Assembly (NCBI GenBank): GCA_037893245.1
Contig: JBAIAA010000095.1
Span: forward strand, 372,001 to 436,000
Reading direction: 5' to 3'
DNA length: 64,000 nt
From: Crossaster papposus
Lineage: Eukaryota; Echinodermata; Asteroidea; Velatida; Solasteridae
Shown here one piece after another: positions 1-8,759 of this stretch. Under the pieces are notes generated by a model. The model was not told where the DNA came from. It did no database searches and saw nothing but the letters and a program-made list of their open reading frames with translations. Within the stretch, counting starts at the first letter, position 1; every line of letters begins with the position of its first letter. The position numbers and the translations under genes are program-made.

Positions 1-638
1 ATTATTAATATAAATATCTCCGCATCGGCGGCCCACGCGCGTTGCATACCGCGGTTAGGACTTCTTGCAACCAACACAACTATTGGCGCTAAAGAAATTT
101 GAAAGAAGCATAGGATTTTCTTTTTAATATACATTTGTTCCTTCCTCTGGTAATAACTGATAAAAAGTTATAACATCACCCAAAATCAGAAAAGGAGAAA
201 AACAGCTATTCTTCCAAATTGGCACTTTGGGAGACAAATTAGCGATAGTTTTGATTCACTTGGGAGACAGTGGCACTTAGGGAGACATTTCAGTGTCTCC
301 CTAAGTGTCTAGCTACCCCACAAAACGATATTTGGGAGTTATTTTTGCTCGGAGAAGACAGATTTGGGTCTAAATAGCATAAATATGAAATTTCGTGGAA
401 AAAGCTCCAGGTAAAAACGGGTTAGGTTACAATAAAGATTGTGCACGACTCTATGGGATTGTCTCCCAAAGTGCCCATTTGGAGGTATAATAAAACCTAG
501 TTTTAGTTTAGTGAATACTCTTCAAGTAAACAGTATTAATATTCTACATCATTCTGATCACGGTACCTGATTTCGTCAACAGGCCGTTCTATTTCTAAAA
601 ATCAATTGTTTACTGATCTTTTGAAATAACCGATATAT
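1..638. repeat. Segmental duplication block, left copy
   Basis: This non-coding block matches 32424-32782, including the shared start ATTATTAATATAAATATC and the later AGTTTAGTGAATACTC stretch. It differs from that copy mainly by the inverted-repeat insertion at 212-484, and it is cut on its right by the mariner-like element at 640. No gene is seen in it. Confidence 0.8.
212..484. mobile_element. Short inverted-repeat element (MITE)
   Basis: Ends are inverted repeats of about 24 bp with core GGCACTTTGGGAGACAA on the left (near 221-237) and its complement near 459-476. A second internal palindrome, CACTTAGGGAGACA against TGTCTCCCTAAGTG, lies at about 274-307. The paralogous block at 32424-32782 lacks the insertion. 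There is no coding capacity, so it is a non-autonomous DNA element of unassigned superfamily. Confidence 0.7.
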
Positions 639-984
639 ACAGGGTGAACCTAAAAAAACGAAACCCACCGGAAAATGGCCATAATTCCGAAAGTATATAT
701 TTCATGGAAAAACTGAAGTCCATATCAGAAAGTAGGAGCTACAAGCTTTCTTCTGACACCTATATCGCAGGCCTACGGTCACTGGTAACTGAGTACCATT
801 GTCTTGAAAACCATAGGCAGATTTCAGAAATGTCCGAATAGGTGTGCGTGTTGTTATCTTCGTGTAGGCAAATAAGGTCGCCTGGAAAAGAACAAGAACA
901 TAATTCCCTTTGTTATAACCTGCTAATTTGAAACAATAAAAATGAAAACACTTATTTGGCTTTCATAAGCATCTTTCTCAGTCC

Positions 985-1335
985 TTAAGGTTCGATTCCT
1001 TCAACATGGCCGCCACCTCTCTCAACGCAAATTTCACATCATCTTTGCATATCCTGCACTGCTCTCCTCAACATCCCCGGATCTAGTCGTAAAATGTCAA
1101 CTTCTTGCTGAATCCTCTCCCGCAATTCCACAAGGTCCCGTGGAGGACTAGCGTAGGCCTTATTCTTAAGGTATCCCCAAAGGAAAAAGTCACATGGAGT
1201 TAGGTCAGGGGATCGTGGTGGCCACTCCACTTCATGATTCAAGGCAATCACACGGTGTCGCAAAGAGTTCTCGAAGACGTTCCCTGACAGCGATAAGTCG
1301 ATGGGCAGGAGCACCATCTTGGGCCCACCACAGAC
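985..1335 (-). pseudogene. Tc1/mariner transposase C-terminal remnant, DD41D-like
   Basis: The minus strand encodes QDGAPAH, carrying the second catalytic Asp, in one frame. After a one-base shift it encodes WPPRSPDLTPCDFFLWG, carrying the third catalytic Asp. Removing one base gives about 41 residues between these Asp codons, the spacing of the DD41D (rosa-like) group rather than the 34 of classic mariner. The C-terminal part QDMQR is followed by a TGA and then a short residual tail. The N-terminal two thirds, including the DNA-binding domain and first Asp, are missing. The fragment sits between the inverted repeats of its own element and is inactive because of the frameshift, the stop and the truncation. 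Confidence 0.8.
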
Positions 1336-1371
1336 TGATTTGGACATTTCTGAAATCTGCCTATGGTTTTC

Positions 1372-2116
1372 GGGTACGAAATGACTTGGGTACGAAATGA
1401 CCTGTCGGTCATTTCGTACCCAAGTCATTTCGTACGACTTGGGTACGAAATGACCTGTCGGTCATTTCGTACCCAAGTCATTTCGTACCCAAGTCATTTC
1501 GTACCCAAGTCATTTCGTACCCAAGTCATTTCGTACCCAAGTCATTTCGTACCCAAGTCATTTCGTACCCAAGTCATTTCGTACCCAAGTCATTTCGTAC
1601 CCAAGTCATTTCGTACCCAAGTCATTTCGTACCCAAGTCATTTCGTACCCAAGTCATTTCGTACCCAAGTCATTTCGTACCCAAGTCACTTCGTACCCAA
1701 GTCACTTCGTACCCAAGTCATTTCGTACCCAAGTCACTTCGTACCCAAGTCACTTCGTACCCAAGTCATTTCGTACCCAAGTCATTTCGTACCCAAGTCA
1801 TTTCGTACCAAAGTCATTTCGTACCCAAGTCATTTCGTACCCAAGTCATTTCGTACCCAAGTCACTTCGTACCCAAGTCACTTCGTACCCAAGTCACTTC
1901 GTACCCAAGCCATTTCGTACCCAAGTCATTTCGTACCCAAGTCATTTCGTACCCAAGTCATTTCGTACCCAAGTCATTTCGTACCCAAGTCATTTCGTAC
2001 CCAAGTCATTTCGTACCCAAGTCACTTCGTACCCAAGTCACTTCGTACCCAAGTCACTTCGTACCCAAGTCACTTCGTACCCAAGTCACTTCGTACCCAA
2101 GTCACTTCGTACCCAC
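1372..2116. repeat. 16-bp minisatellite, left arm of the MULE-like element
   Basis: About 46 copies of GTACCCAAGTCATTTC, with a common CACTTC variant, run in tandem. The first 70 bases contain two short flips of orientation, GGGTACGAAATGAC then GGTCATTTCGTACCC, which make small palindromes. An open reading frame crosses the array only because 3 x 16 bp is a multiple of three. Confidence 0.95.
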
Positions 2117-2624
2117 GATTATTGACATGATTATTGTGACATAAAATAAGTAAATTGAGTTTGTAATTTCCTCGTATTCATGAGTGATTAATGTTATTTT
2201 AATTTTGTTCCTTGTAGGACGAGTCGCAAGGATATAACAAGATCTTCTTGAGCACTGTTTTCATTTGAATTGTTTCCCCTTATCGAAGTATCCCCTTTCA
2301 AAAACCAGGATGAGGGAGGTGCGCTCTATTTAATATTTATTAAACAAAATATTGTATGTGATTTTTATATTAAATAAAATAATAATAAAAATCTTCATAG
2401 TTGTCAAAACCTATTATGTTTTCCCATTATTTTAATTGTTTCCCCTTTTTTATTGCTTCTTTTGTATTATTATTAATTTATATAATTATTAATTATTTAT
2501 TAATTATTTGATTTCATATTAAATATCAGAACAATCTTCAAACTTCCTTTATTTTTTCTTCCTTTATTATTATTAATTTTTTTTTGGTACATGGCACGAT
2601 ATTTATCTCTTTTGTAGTTTTGTT

Positions 2625-2687
2625 GGTCCTGAAAAGGACCGTTTGGTTTATGGTGTGCCTCTTAGAGGCATGGTCCTGAAAAGGACC
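2625..2687 (-). promoter_or_regulatory. Two histone-type 3' stem-loops
   Basis: On the minus strand GGTCCTTTTCAGGACC occurs twice (2687-2672 and 2640-2625), each preceded by AAACCAAAC. This fits the replication-dependent histone mRNA 3' stem-loop: six-base stem, TTTC loop and A/C-rich 5' flank. About 12 bases past the second copy is a purine-rich AAAAGAGAT, at the place of a histone downstream element. No histone coding sequence is adjacent. The sites lie just 3' of the MULE transposase remnant on the same strand. Confidence 0.6.
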
Positions 2688-2699
2688 GTTTGGTTTGTT

Positions 2700-3001
2700 T
2701 GTGTACCTCCTTACAAACATGGCCCGGTGACTGAGATGTTTGCAGGCTGCCAGTAGGTTGGATGTGGTCAGACGTCGGGCTTCGTACTCGTCCCAAAGCC
2801 GAAACACCTTGCCTTGTATCTGCCGATACATCTTGCGTTGGTTTCGGCACAGCCTGGACTCCTTCACCAGCTTCAGCTGCACGGTGACAAATCTGGACTC
2901 TGTGTGTAGCAGCCTTACCACATTGTAAAATTGGACGGTGTGGCGACCTGCCCGTCCATTAAGTCGCCGATGCCACCCTTCCACATCGTTGTTTGTGCGG
3001 A
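2700..3001 (-). pseudogene. MULE transposase C-terminal remnant
   Basis: The minus strand encodes RTNNDVEGWHRRLNGRAGRH followed by a basic helical stretch containing RQIQGKVFRLWDEYE. This matches the conserved C-terminal end of invertebrate MULE-domain transposases (NNDVEGWHxRLN, then RRxQRKxYRxLQGKxF). The catalytic region upstream is missing, so only about the last 100 residues remain. The frame stays open to 2538 but loses family resemblance after about 2700, where the histone-type stem-loops begin. It lies inside the inverted arms of the nested element, which supports assignment of that element to the Mutator superfamily. Confidence 0.75.
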
Positions 3002-3326
3002 TGTACTTAATTTACAACACAATTGTCCACCAAGAAAGAATGATCGAGTACGAAATTACTTTTATAAAAATTAATAATAATACAAAAGAAGCACTAACAA
3101 GAAGATGTTTCTGATATTTAATATAAAAATCAAATACAATAATTTGTTTAATAAATATTAAATAGACACCTCCCTTCCGATCCCTCATCCTTGTTTTCAA
3201 AAGTTCGGACAATCAACTGATTTATTTTACTTGGCCTTAATCCACGTCGATAAGGGGAAACAATTCAAATGAAAACAGTGCTCAATTAATTACAAACTCA
3301 ATTTACCTACATGTAATTGATTTCGT

Positions 3327-3452
3327 GGGTACGAATTGACTTGGGTACGAATTGACTTGGGTACGAAATGACTTGGGTACGAAATGACTCGGGTACGAAA
3401 TTGTGGGTACGAAATGACTTGGGTACGAAATGACTTGGGTACGAAATGACCT
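3327..3452. repeat. 16-bp minisatellite, right arm (inverted)
   Basis: About seven copies of GGGTACGAAATGACTT and of the GAATTGACTT variant lie in the opposite orientation to the array at 1372-2116. They form the outer part of the right arm of the nested MULE-like element. Confidence 0.9.
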
Positions 3453-3639
3453 GTTTGCTTCAAGACAATGGTACTCAGTTACCAGTGACCGTAGGCCTGC
3501 GATGTAGGTGTCAGAAGAAAGCTTGTAGCTCCTACTTTCTGATATTCACTTCAGTTTTTCCATGAAATATATACTTTCCGAATTATGGCCATTTTCCGGT
3601 GGGTTTCGTTTGTTTAGGTTCACCCTGTATAAATCCCAA

Positions 3640-3782
3640 AAGCATGCGAGTCGACTTGTCTCAACGGTCGACTTGTCTTTCCATTTATCGGACATACGGT
3701 CGAGTTGTCTCAACGGGCGAGTTGTCTCAACGGTCGACTTGTCCCGAGTCGAGTTGTCTCAACGGTCGACTTTTCTGACCCC
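3640..3782. repeat. Right end of a GTCGACTTGTC-repeat MITE
   Basis: Alternating GTCGACTTGTCTCAACGG and CGAGTTGTCTCAACGG units end in TTGTCTGACCCCC-like sequence before GTTTCTTTT. This is the same right junction as the complete element at 21364-21726, so this is a 5'-truncated copy inherited by duplication. Confidence 0.7.
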
Positions 3783-4503
3783 CGTTTCTTTTTATTATAC
3801 GAGTGGAATTCTTTCATATGAAGAAACGTATAGCAAAGCGAAAAAATAATGACACCAGGCGCGAACTGGTTAATGAATTTGTCTGTGTCACATTTCGTTG
3901 TTTTTAAAATTGATCCACATAAACCGTGTCTCAAAGATCAAGGTTTGACCCCAGTGAAGGGTTTAGTGAAGAATTTTAAACGAAGCTGGAGCAATAAGTA
4001 ACATATAAGAACATGAATACAAACAAAACACAATATCTGCCAGGAATTGATCATTAGTGTATTTTCTATTTGAATTCAATTTAATATTCCACACAACGAC
4101 AGACAAACTTGTTGTGATTATAAATAAAAAAAACTGTGACAAGTTATTTTTTTGTTAACAATTTAAAGGGTCTAGGTAATGTTTTTTTTGTTTTGTTATT
4201 AGCTTAAATAAAAGATTATATTTGAATGAGTGATTTCTAGACTCTAGACTACTAAATAAGTTATTAATTTGATGAGAAAATCAATCAAAAAGTGTTTTGG
4301 GGAAATGGCCCCACCCCGAGAATGGTACATGCACCTCATTGGCTTTGAAAATGTGCATAATCGTGACGTACATTTGGGAACTCGTTGGCCGGCCAGTAGC
4401 TGAGCTACAGCGGCCGTGCTGCTACGCACGTGCAATCGATGCAGAATCATTCATTCCAGTTCGATCATCGATTAGTTCTGGATTTTCTTTATTCTTCATA
4501 AAA
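3783..4503. other. Unit 5' flank, non-coding
   Basis: This block recurs before every THAP fragment (about 14959, 21736, 32934, 44380 and 63170). It contains GTTTCTTTTTATTATACGAG, the GGCGCGAACTGGTTAA motif (an inverted-repeat end shared with the MITE at 16112) and a conserved CGTGACGTACATTTGGGAAC stretch just upstream of the THAP ATG. The last 200 bases may be the THAP promoter and leader. No other gene is seen. Confidence 0.5.
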
Positions 4504-4608
4504 ATGCCAGCCAGATGTGTTGCTGCAGGTTGCGGCAACACCAATAAAGCTGGTGTTAGCATGCATACATTTCCAATCATAAACTTCCAGTCATCATTAA
4601 TACACTAA
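4504..4608 (+). CDS. THAP-domain N-terminal fragment, copy 1
   Basis: The 34-residue ORF starts MPARCVAAGCGNTNKAG and continues VSMHTFP, the start of a THAP (C2CH zinc) domain: the first two zinc cysteines (C5, C10), the N/K turn and the HxFP motif. A full THAP domain needs about 90 residues with a second C/H pair and AVPTIF, none of which follow. The frame stops 11 residues after HTFP. It may be a first exon whose donor is lost, or a dead fragment. It faces the ZNF gene downstream (convergent). Five such copies exist. The start is the ATG after a conserved leader; the frame is also open upstream to 4297 in this copy. Confidence 0.5.
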   Translation: MPARCVAAGCGNTNKAGVSMHTFPIINFQSSLIH

Positions 4609-5032
4609 GTTGGATTAATTTTGGCAATGTTTTCCAATTATGTGACCTGGTACGTCAAAATCGGGCAAAGAGTCAATTTTGAGTTATCACATTTCCCAGC
4701 AAAAACTTGCTCTTTTCAAATGCCACTTTGCTCTTGTAAATATTCCAAAGCTAAGCTATTAAATTGTATCAATTCTAAACAAAATCTTGAACAAAGAGTC
4801 ACTTTTGTGAAAAATCTTGCGTCTCTAAAAGTGTTTAAAAATACTTTTGGGATGAAATTTCAGTTTGCCATTTTGCAGCTGTTTCTCCATTCGTAGCTCA
4901 GCCCTGCTTGATTTTGGAATACCGCATTACATGTATACATGTATAGCTAACGTGCCATTACTTTGAGGGGAAGAGCTTTTACACTGGTCGCTCACCGAGA
5001 TTGCCTTGCCCAATAAAGACTTTTCCACAGAT
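4609..5032. other. Conserved spacer between THAP fragment and ZNF 3' end
   Basis: Conserved between units (compare 33716-34209 and 45161-45652), with the AAAGCTAAGCTATTAAATT and AAAGAGCTTTTACACTGG blocks. It should hold the 3' untranslated end of the ZNF gene on the minus strand, including a dead finger remnant just past the stop. No independent gene is seen. Confidence 0.45.
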
Positions 5033-6958
5033 CTAACAAACAAATGGTTTCTCACTGGTGTGAATCATTTCATGTCTCTTTAGGTTAGATTGATTTGAAA
5101 AAGATTTACCACAGGTCTCACAAACAAATGGTTTTTCACCAGTGTGAATCCTCTCATGTCCTTTAAGATGACTTCGTGTAGTAAAAGCTTTTCCACAGGT
5201 CTCACAAACAAATGGTTTCTCACCAGTGTGAATCCGCATATGTTCTTTAAGATTCGGTCGGTGAGTAAAGGATTTACCACAGGTCTCACAAACAAATGAT
5301 TTCTCACCAAAGTGAATCCTCTCATGTATTTTGAGACTACTTTGTCGAGTAAAAGCTTTACCACAGGTCTCACAAACAAACGGTTTTTCACCAGTGTGAA
5401 TCCTCTCATGTTCTTTAAGATGACTTCGTGTAGTAAAAGCGTTACCACAGATCTCACAAACAAATGGTTTCTCACCAGTGTGAATCCTCTCATGTCCTTT
5501 AATATGACTTCGTGTAGTAAAAGCTTTACCACAGGTCTCACAAACAAATGGTTTCTCACCAGTGTGAATCCTCTCATGTTCTTTAAGATGACTTCGTGTA
5601 GTAAAAGCGTTACCACAGATCTCACAAACAAATGGTTTCTCACCAGAGTGAATTCTGTCATGTTTCTTTAAATCATGTCTTGTAGTAAAAGCTTTCCCAC
5701 AGGTTTCACAAACAAACGGTTTCTCACCAGTGTGAATCCTCTCATGTTCTTTAAGATGACTTCGTTGAGTAAAAGCTTTACCACAGGTTTCACAAACAAA
5801 TAGTTTCTCACCAGTGTGAATCCTCTCATGTCCTTTAAGATGACTTTGTTGAGTAAAAGCTTTACCACAGGTCTCACAAACAAATGGTTTATCACCAGTA
5901 TGAATCCTGTCGTGAATCTTTAAACCATTTTGGAATGTAAACGCTTTCCCACAGGTTTCACAAACAAATGGTTTCTCACCAGTGTGAATCCTCTCATGTT
6001 CTTTAAGATGACTTCGTTGAGTAAAAGCTTTACCACAGGTCTCACAAACAAATGGTTTCTCACCAGAGTGAATTCTGTCATGTTTCTTTAAATAATGTCG
6101 TGTAGTAAAAGCTTTCCCACAGGTTTCACAAACAAACGGTTTCTCACCAGTGTGAATCCTCTCATGTTCTTTAAGATGACTTCGTTGAGTAAAATCTTTA
6201 CCACAGGTTTCACAAACAAATAGTTTCTCACCAGTGTGAATCCTCTCATGTCCTTTAAGATGACTTTGTTGAGTAAAAGCTTTACCACAGGTCTCACAAA
6301 CAAATGGTTTCTCACCAGTATGAATCATGTCGTGCATCTTTAAACCATTTTGGAATGTAAACGCTTTCCCACAGGTTTCACAAACAAATGGTTTCTCACC
6401 AGAGTGAATCCTTTCATGTTCTTTAAGTTTATTTCGTTGAGTAAAAGCTTTACCACAAGTCTCACAAACAAACGGTTTCTCACCAGAGTGAATCCTCTCA
6501 TGTTCTTTAAGATTACTTCGTTGAGTAAAAGCTTTACCACAGGTCTCACAAACAAATGGTTTCTCAGCAGAGTGAATCCTCTTATCATGTTTCTTTAGAC
6601 TACTTCGGCGTGTAAAACCTTGTCCACAGGTCTCACAAACAAACAGTTTCTCACCAGTGCAAACCCTCTCATGTTCCTTTGGATCACGTTGTCGAGTAAA
6701 AGCTTTACCACAGGTCTCACAAAAAAATGGCTTCTCACCAGTGTGAATCCTCTCATCATGTCCCGTAAGATGACTCCGTGTAGTAAAAGCTTTACCACAG
6801 GTCGCACAAACAAATAATTTTTCACCAGTGTGAATCCTCTCATGTTCTTTAACTTTAAGATGACTTAATTTGGTAAAAGCTTTACCACAGGTCTCACAAT
6901 TAAGTAAAGGTTTCTCTTCCTTGTTGACCCTCTGGTGGTCATGTGTTCTTGTGTCCAT
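5033..6958 (-). CDS. ZNF-1: C2H2 zinc-finger protein, 22 fingers
   Basis: Predicted nuclear DNA-binding protein of 641 residues from the ATG at 6958 (MDTRTHDHQ), chosen because its gcaaaATGG context is conserved in all ten paralogs; the frame is open further to 7093 without a better start. A short basic leader is followed by 22 tandem fingers of type CETCGKAFT[12 protein letters not shown] with HTGEKPFV linkers. Finger 1 has two extra residues before its first His. Finger 3 ends HERVC, so its fourth ligand is Cys. Fingers 12-15 repeat the recognition helices of fingers 7-10, an internal duplication absent from its sister ZNF-8. No effector domain (KRAB, BTB, SCAN) is seen. This is a type 2 gene, with the upstream splice acceptor deleted. 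Targets cannot be told. Confidence 0.88.
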   Translation of the reverse strand: MDTRTHDHQRVNKEEKPLLNCETCGKAFTKLSHLKVKEHERIHTGEKLFVCATCGKAFTTRSHLTGHDERIHTGEKPFFCETCGKAFTRQRDPKEHERVCTGEKLFVCETCGQGFTRRSSLKKHDKRIHSAEKPFVCETCGKAFTQRSNLKEHERIHSGEKPFVCETCGKAFTQRNKLKEHERIHSGEKPFVCETCGKAFTFQNGLKMHDMIHTGEKPFVCETCGKAFTQQSHLKGHERIHTGEKLFVCETCGKDFTQRSHLKEHERIHTGEKPFVCETCGKAFTTRHYLKKHDRIHSGEKPFVCETCGKAFTQRSHLKEHERIHTGEKPFVCETCGKAFTFQNGLKIHDRIHTGDKPFVCETCGKAFTQQSHLKGHERIHTGEKLFVCETCGKAFTQRSHLKEHERIHTGEKPFVCETCGKAFTTRHDLKKHDRIHSGEKPFVCEICGNAFTTRSHLKEHERIHTGEKPFVCETCGKAFTTRSHIKGHERIHTGEKPFVCEICGNAFTTRSHLKEHERIHTGEKPFVCETCGKAFTRQSSLKIHERIHFGEKSFVCETCGKSFTHRPNLKEHMRIHTGEKPFVCETCGKAFTTRSHLKGHERIHTGEKPFVCETCGKSFSNQSNLKRHEMIHTSEKPFVC

Positions 6959-7114
6959 TTTGTTGCAGTGTTTAGGCCGATGAATTACTACATCAGTCTG
7001 TACCATACGTCTCAACAGATTGCTTGAGCGTGTGTTAGCGTCGTCGTCAGTGCTGCACGCTACTCTCTTCAAGTCTCTCCTTGATTGATGCAATTAGGAA
7101 AAATAACACTCCTG

Positions 7115-7200
7115 TCACCAGGGCCAATCACAAACAAAACTGTTGCCATTGGTCGGAGTTAAAATAAAAACTGGAAAATCTTGTTTGTGATTGGTCTAGT
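7115..7200 (-). promoter_or_regulatory. CCAAT-rich segment upstream of ZNF-1
   Basis: Two ATTGG on the + strand (near 7148 and 7189) give CCAAT boxes on the coding strand, and GCCAATCAC lies at 7122. CAATCACAAACAA and TTGTTTGTGATTG form an inverted repeat around the A/T-rich centre. The block is conserved upstream of the ZNF exon in several units. It lies between the leader exon and the ZNF exon, so it could be intronic rather than a promoter. Confidence 0.3.
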
Positions 7201-7238
7201 ACGTCATATTTGCTAATTAATAGTAGTAATAAACTCAC

Positions 7239-7352
7239 CAGTGTATGTTGTGCTACGACCCCACAATCTGCAGAAAGATCTTGTACTAAGTTGTAGTCAA
7301 TTAAATTCAGACAGCCTCGCCAGAATTGTCTCAGTCAGTACAGCCTATTAAA
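7239..7352 (-). other. Putative ZNF leader exon (unit 1)
   Basis: On the minus strand a conserved block ends GTAGCACAACATACACTG followed by GTGAGTTTAT, a strong 5' splice site. Six other units have the same block and donor. Most copies include a short upstream ORF starting ATGAGACAATTCTGGCG. It is probably the untranslated first exon of ZNF-1. The left end at 7239 is set by the donor; the other end is uncertain. Confidence 0.45.
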
Positions 7353-7883
7353 GAAGAGAAAGTGAAATGGGGCGAGTTGGTAAGGGGCAAGTCGCCCAGT
7401 TGACCTATAGCCTAGGCCGAGTAATTTTTGTCACTGTAAACCAGTTAAGCCGTGTACGTTGAGGCATTGGAGAAATAATACTTAATCATTCTCCTCCCAT
7501 CCCATCCCCCCCCCCCCCCCCCCCCCTCCCCCGAGTCCGTCCCATGCTGCTGCGCGCCATAAGGTCTATTGTCGATCGGTTGATTTCAACAGGTGGCGCC
7601 CTGCGCTACGCAAGAAAGGGAGCATCGCGCGCACGGCGAACCACTCGAAAATATGTCGTCATCAAAATTCCTAAATCTAAAAAGAAGACCAACTCTCATC
7701 TCATTTGAGGGCCAGAGGTGTTGTAGTAAATAATGAAAAGTACAAAGAGCTTGCCGAGAAGGCATACCGGGTCGAAAAGCTTGGTTTAGTTGCAAAACAG
7801 CTCCCTTTGTCTGCCCATCATGCTTTGCGCTATACTTTGGGATCGCGATTAGCAATAGACCTTATGCCTGGTTGAATTTGGTC
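7353..7883. other. Unit 3' flank with a poly-C run
   Basis: It starts with the conserved GAAATGGGGCGAGTTGG block. A C-run of 21 at 7506-7526 recurs at matching positions in other units (35837, 56850). The following roughly 330 bases, including a GTGGCGCCCTGCG stretch, show no recognisable gene. Confidence 0.4.
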
Positions 7884-7891
7884 TACATGTA

Positions 7892-8450
7892 ACTTAGTCC
7901 CACTAGTGTGCCCCCGGTATACTGCGATATACAGGGTCACACATCGGCACATGCTAAAATTGGTTGAAAACTTTGCTTTTTCGTGCGCACTCTGTGCGAG
8001 GAATTGTGGAGTCGCAATTATACTGGGTGTATTCTCTAATCTCTCAGCTATTACTATCTGGAATTGCGCTTAATCTTACCTTCAAAATTTCGAGAAATTT
8101 GGGCATCTTTTTTTCAGTCGAACCGAGTGCAACGCGCAGTTAAGGCTGGATTATAATCCAATGACCCGTGACATCATTTGACTGAGTGTGCAAAGCGCAG
8201 CTGGAGGGCGCTTCACGAGTTGAGATGCTACGGCTGTTTTGTGTTGCATTTAACCTCCAAACAAGGTATAATGTTATCATGAACAGGGTTGCGTTCCATG
8301 CCCATAAAATACGAGTAAATATACTTGGCAAATCCATTGCACACGAAACAGCCGTCGCATCCAACCAATTTTTCAACCAATTTTAGCATGTGCCGATGTG
8401 TGTGACCCTGTATATCGCAGTATACCGGGGGCACACTAGTATAGTGGGAC
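7892..8450. mobile_element. Inverted-repeat MITE flanked by TACATGTA
   Basis: About 100-bp terminal inverted repeats share GTGTGCCCCCGGTATACTGC, then GGGTCACACATCGGCACATG (left 7904-7960, right 8385-8440 inverted). TACATGTA flanks both ends (7884-7891, 8451-8458) as a possible 8-bp target duplication. Paralogous units read GGTCAACATGTAAGACACGG with no insert (about 35909). No transposase is seen. Confidence 0.7.
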
Positions 8451-8759
8451 TACATGTATTGTAACTGTAACTTTAATAGACACGGTCGTATAACGCCACG
8501 TTCACGAGTCTAAATCTACACCATTCTTATAAAAGATACATTCACAAATAAAACCTGCAGTAGTATACCATTACCAAGTACATCATGTATAAGCGCATAC
8601 AAACTGCAAGGTCCACCTACCTGATGAAAATTACGGAAAAGGTACGACCATGGGAGAAGGAATCGCAACACCAAGAACGAAACGCCGATAATGACAGCGC
8701 CCTCTATATAGTTTCTTGTTATTATACGAGTGGGATTTTTCACATGAAGCAGTATATAC
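8451..8759. other. Unit spacer, non-coding
   Basis: Matches 35930-36190 and 57005-57270: GCCACGTTCACGAGTC, CTACCTGATGAAAATTACGG and AGCGCCCTCTATATAG. It is part of the tandem unit, and no gene is seen. Confidence 0.5.

Larger units (their letters stand above)
1372..3456. mobile_element. MULE-like foldback element nested in the mariner
   Basis: This insertion splits the right inverted repeat of the mariner element. Its arms are inverted repeats containing a 16-bp minisatellite (1372-2116 against 3327-3452) followed by matching unique sequence: GAGCACTGTTTTCATTTGAA near 2251 pairs with its complement near 3269, and CTATTTAATATTTATTAAAC near 2326 pairs with its complement near 3147. The core holds a Mutator-like transposase remnant at 2700-3001. 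No convincing 9-bp target duplication is left. Confidence 0.75.
640..3627. mobile_element. Tc1/mariner-like element with long terminal inverted repeats
   Basis: The element starts CAGGGTGAACCTAAA and ends with the complement TTTAGGTTCACCCTG. It is flanked on both sides by TA (638-639 and 3628-3629), the target duplication of Tc1/mariner. The inverted repeats are about 200 bp (640-838 against 1342-1371 plus 3457-3627). The right repeat is split by a second element at 1372-3456. A transposase remnant lies on the minus strand at 985-1335. The paralogous empty site is near 32778. Confidence 0.88.

Noticed and set aside
1363-2130. Open frame of 255 codons across the 16-bp minisatellite
   Set aside because: The frame stays open only because three 16-bp units make 48 bases; the peptide is a 16-residue repeat with no other support.
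5080-5661. Shifted-frame ORFs with [16 protein letters not shown] repeats in every ZNF locus
   Set aside because: They are the +1 or +2 reading of the finger repeat. Only the CETCGKAF frame has zinc ligands.
7506-7526. Poly-C runs as telomeric or regulatory elements
   Set aside because: They are plain homopolymers recurring at the same place in duplicated units; the lengths may be assembly-dependent.
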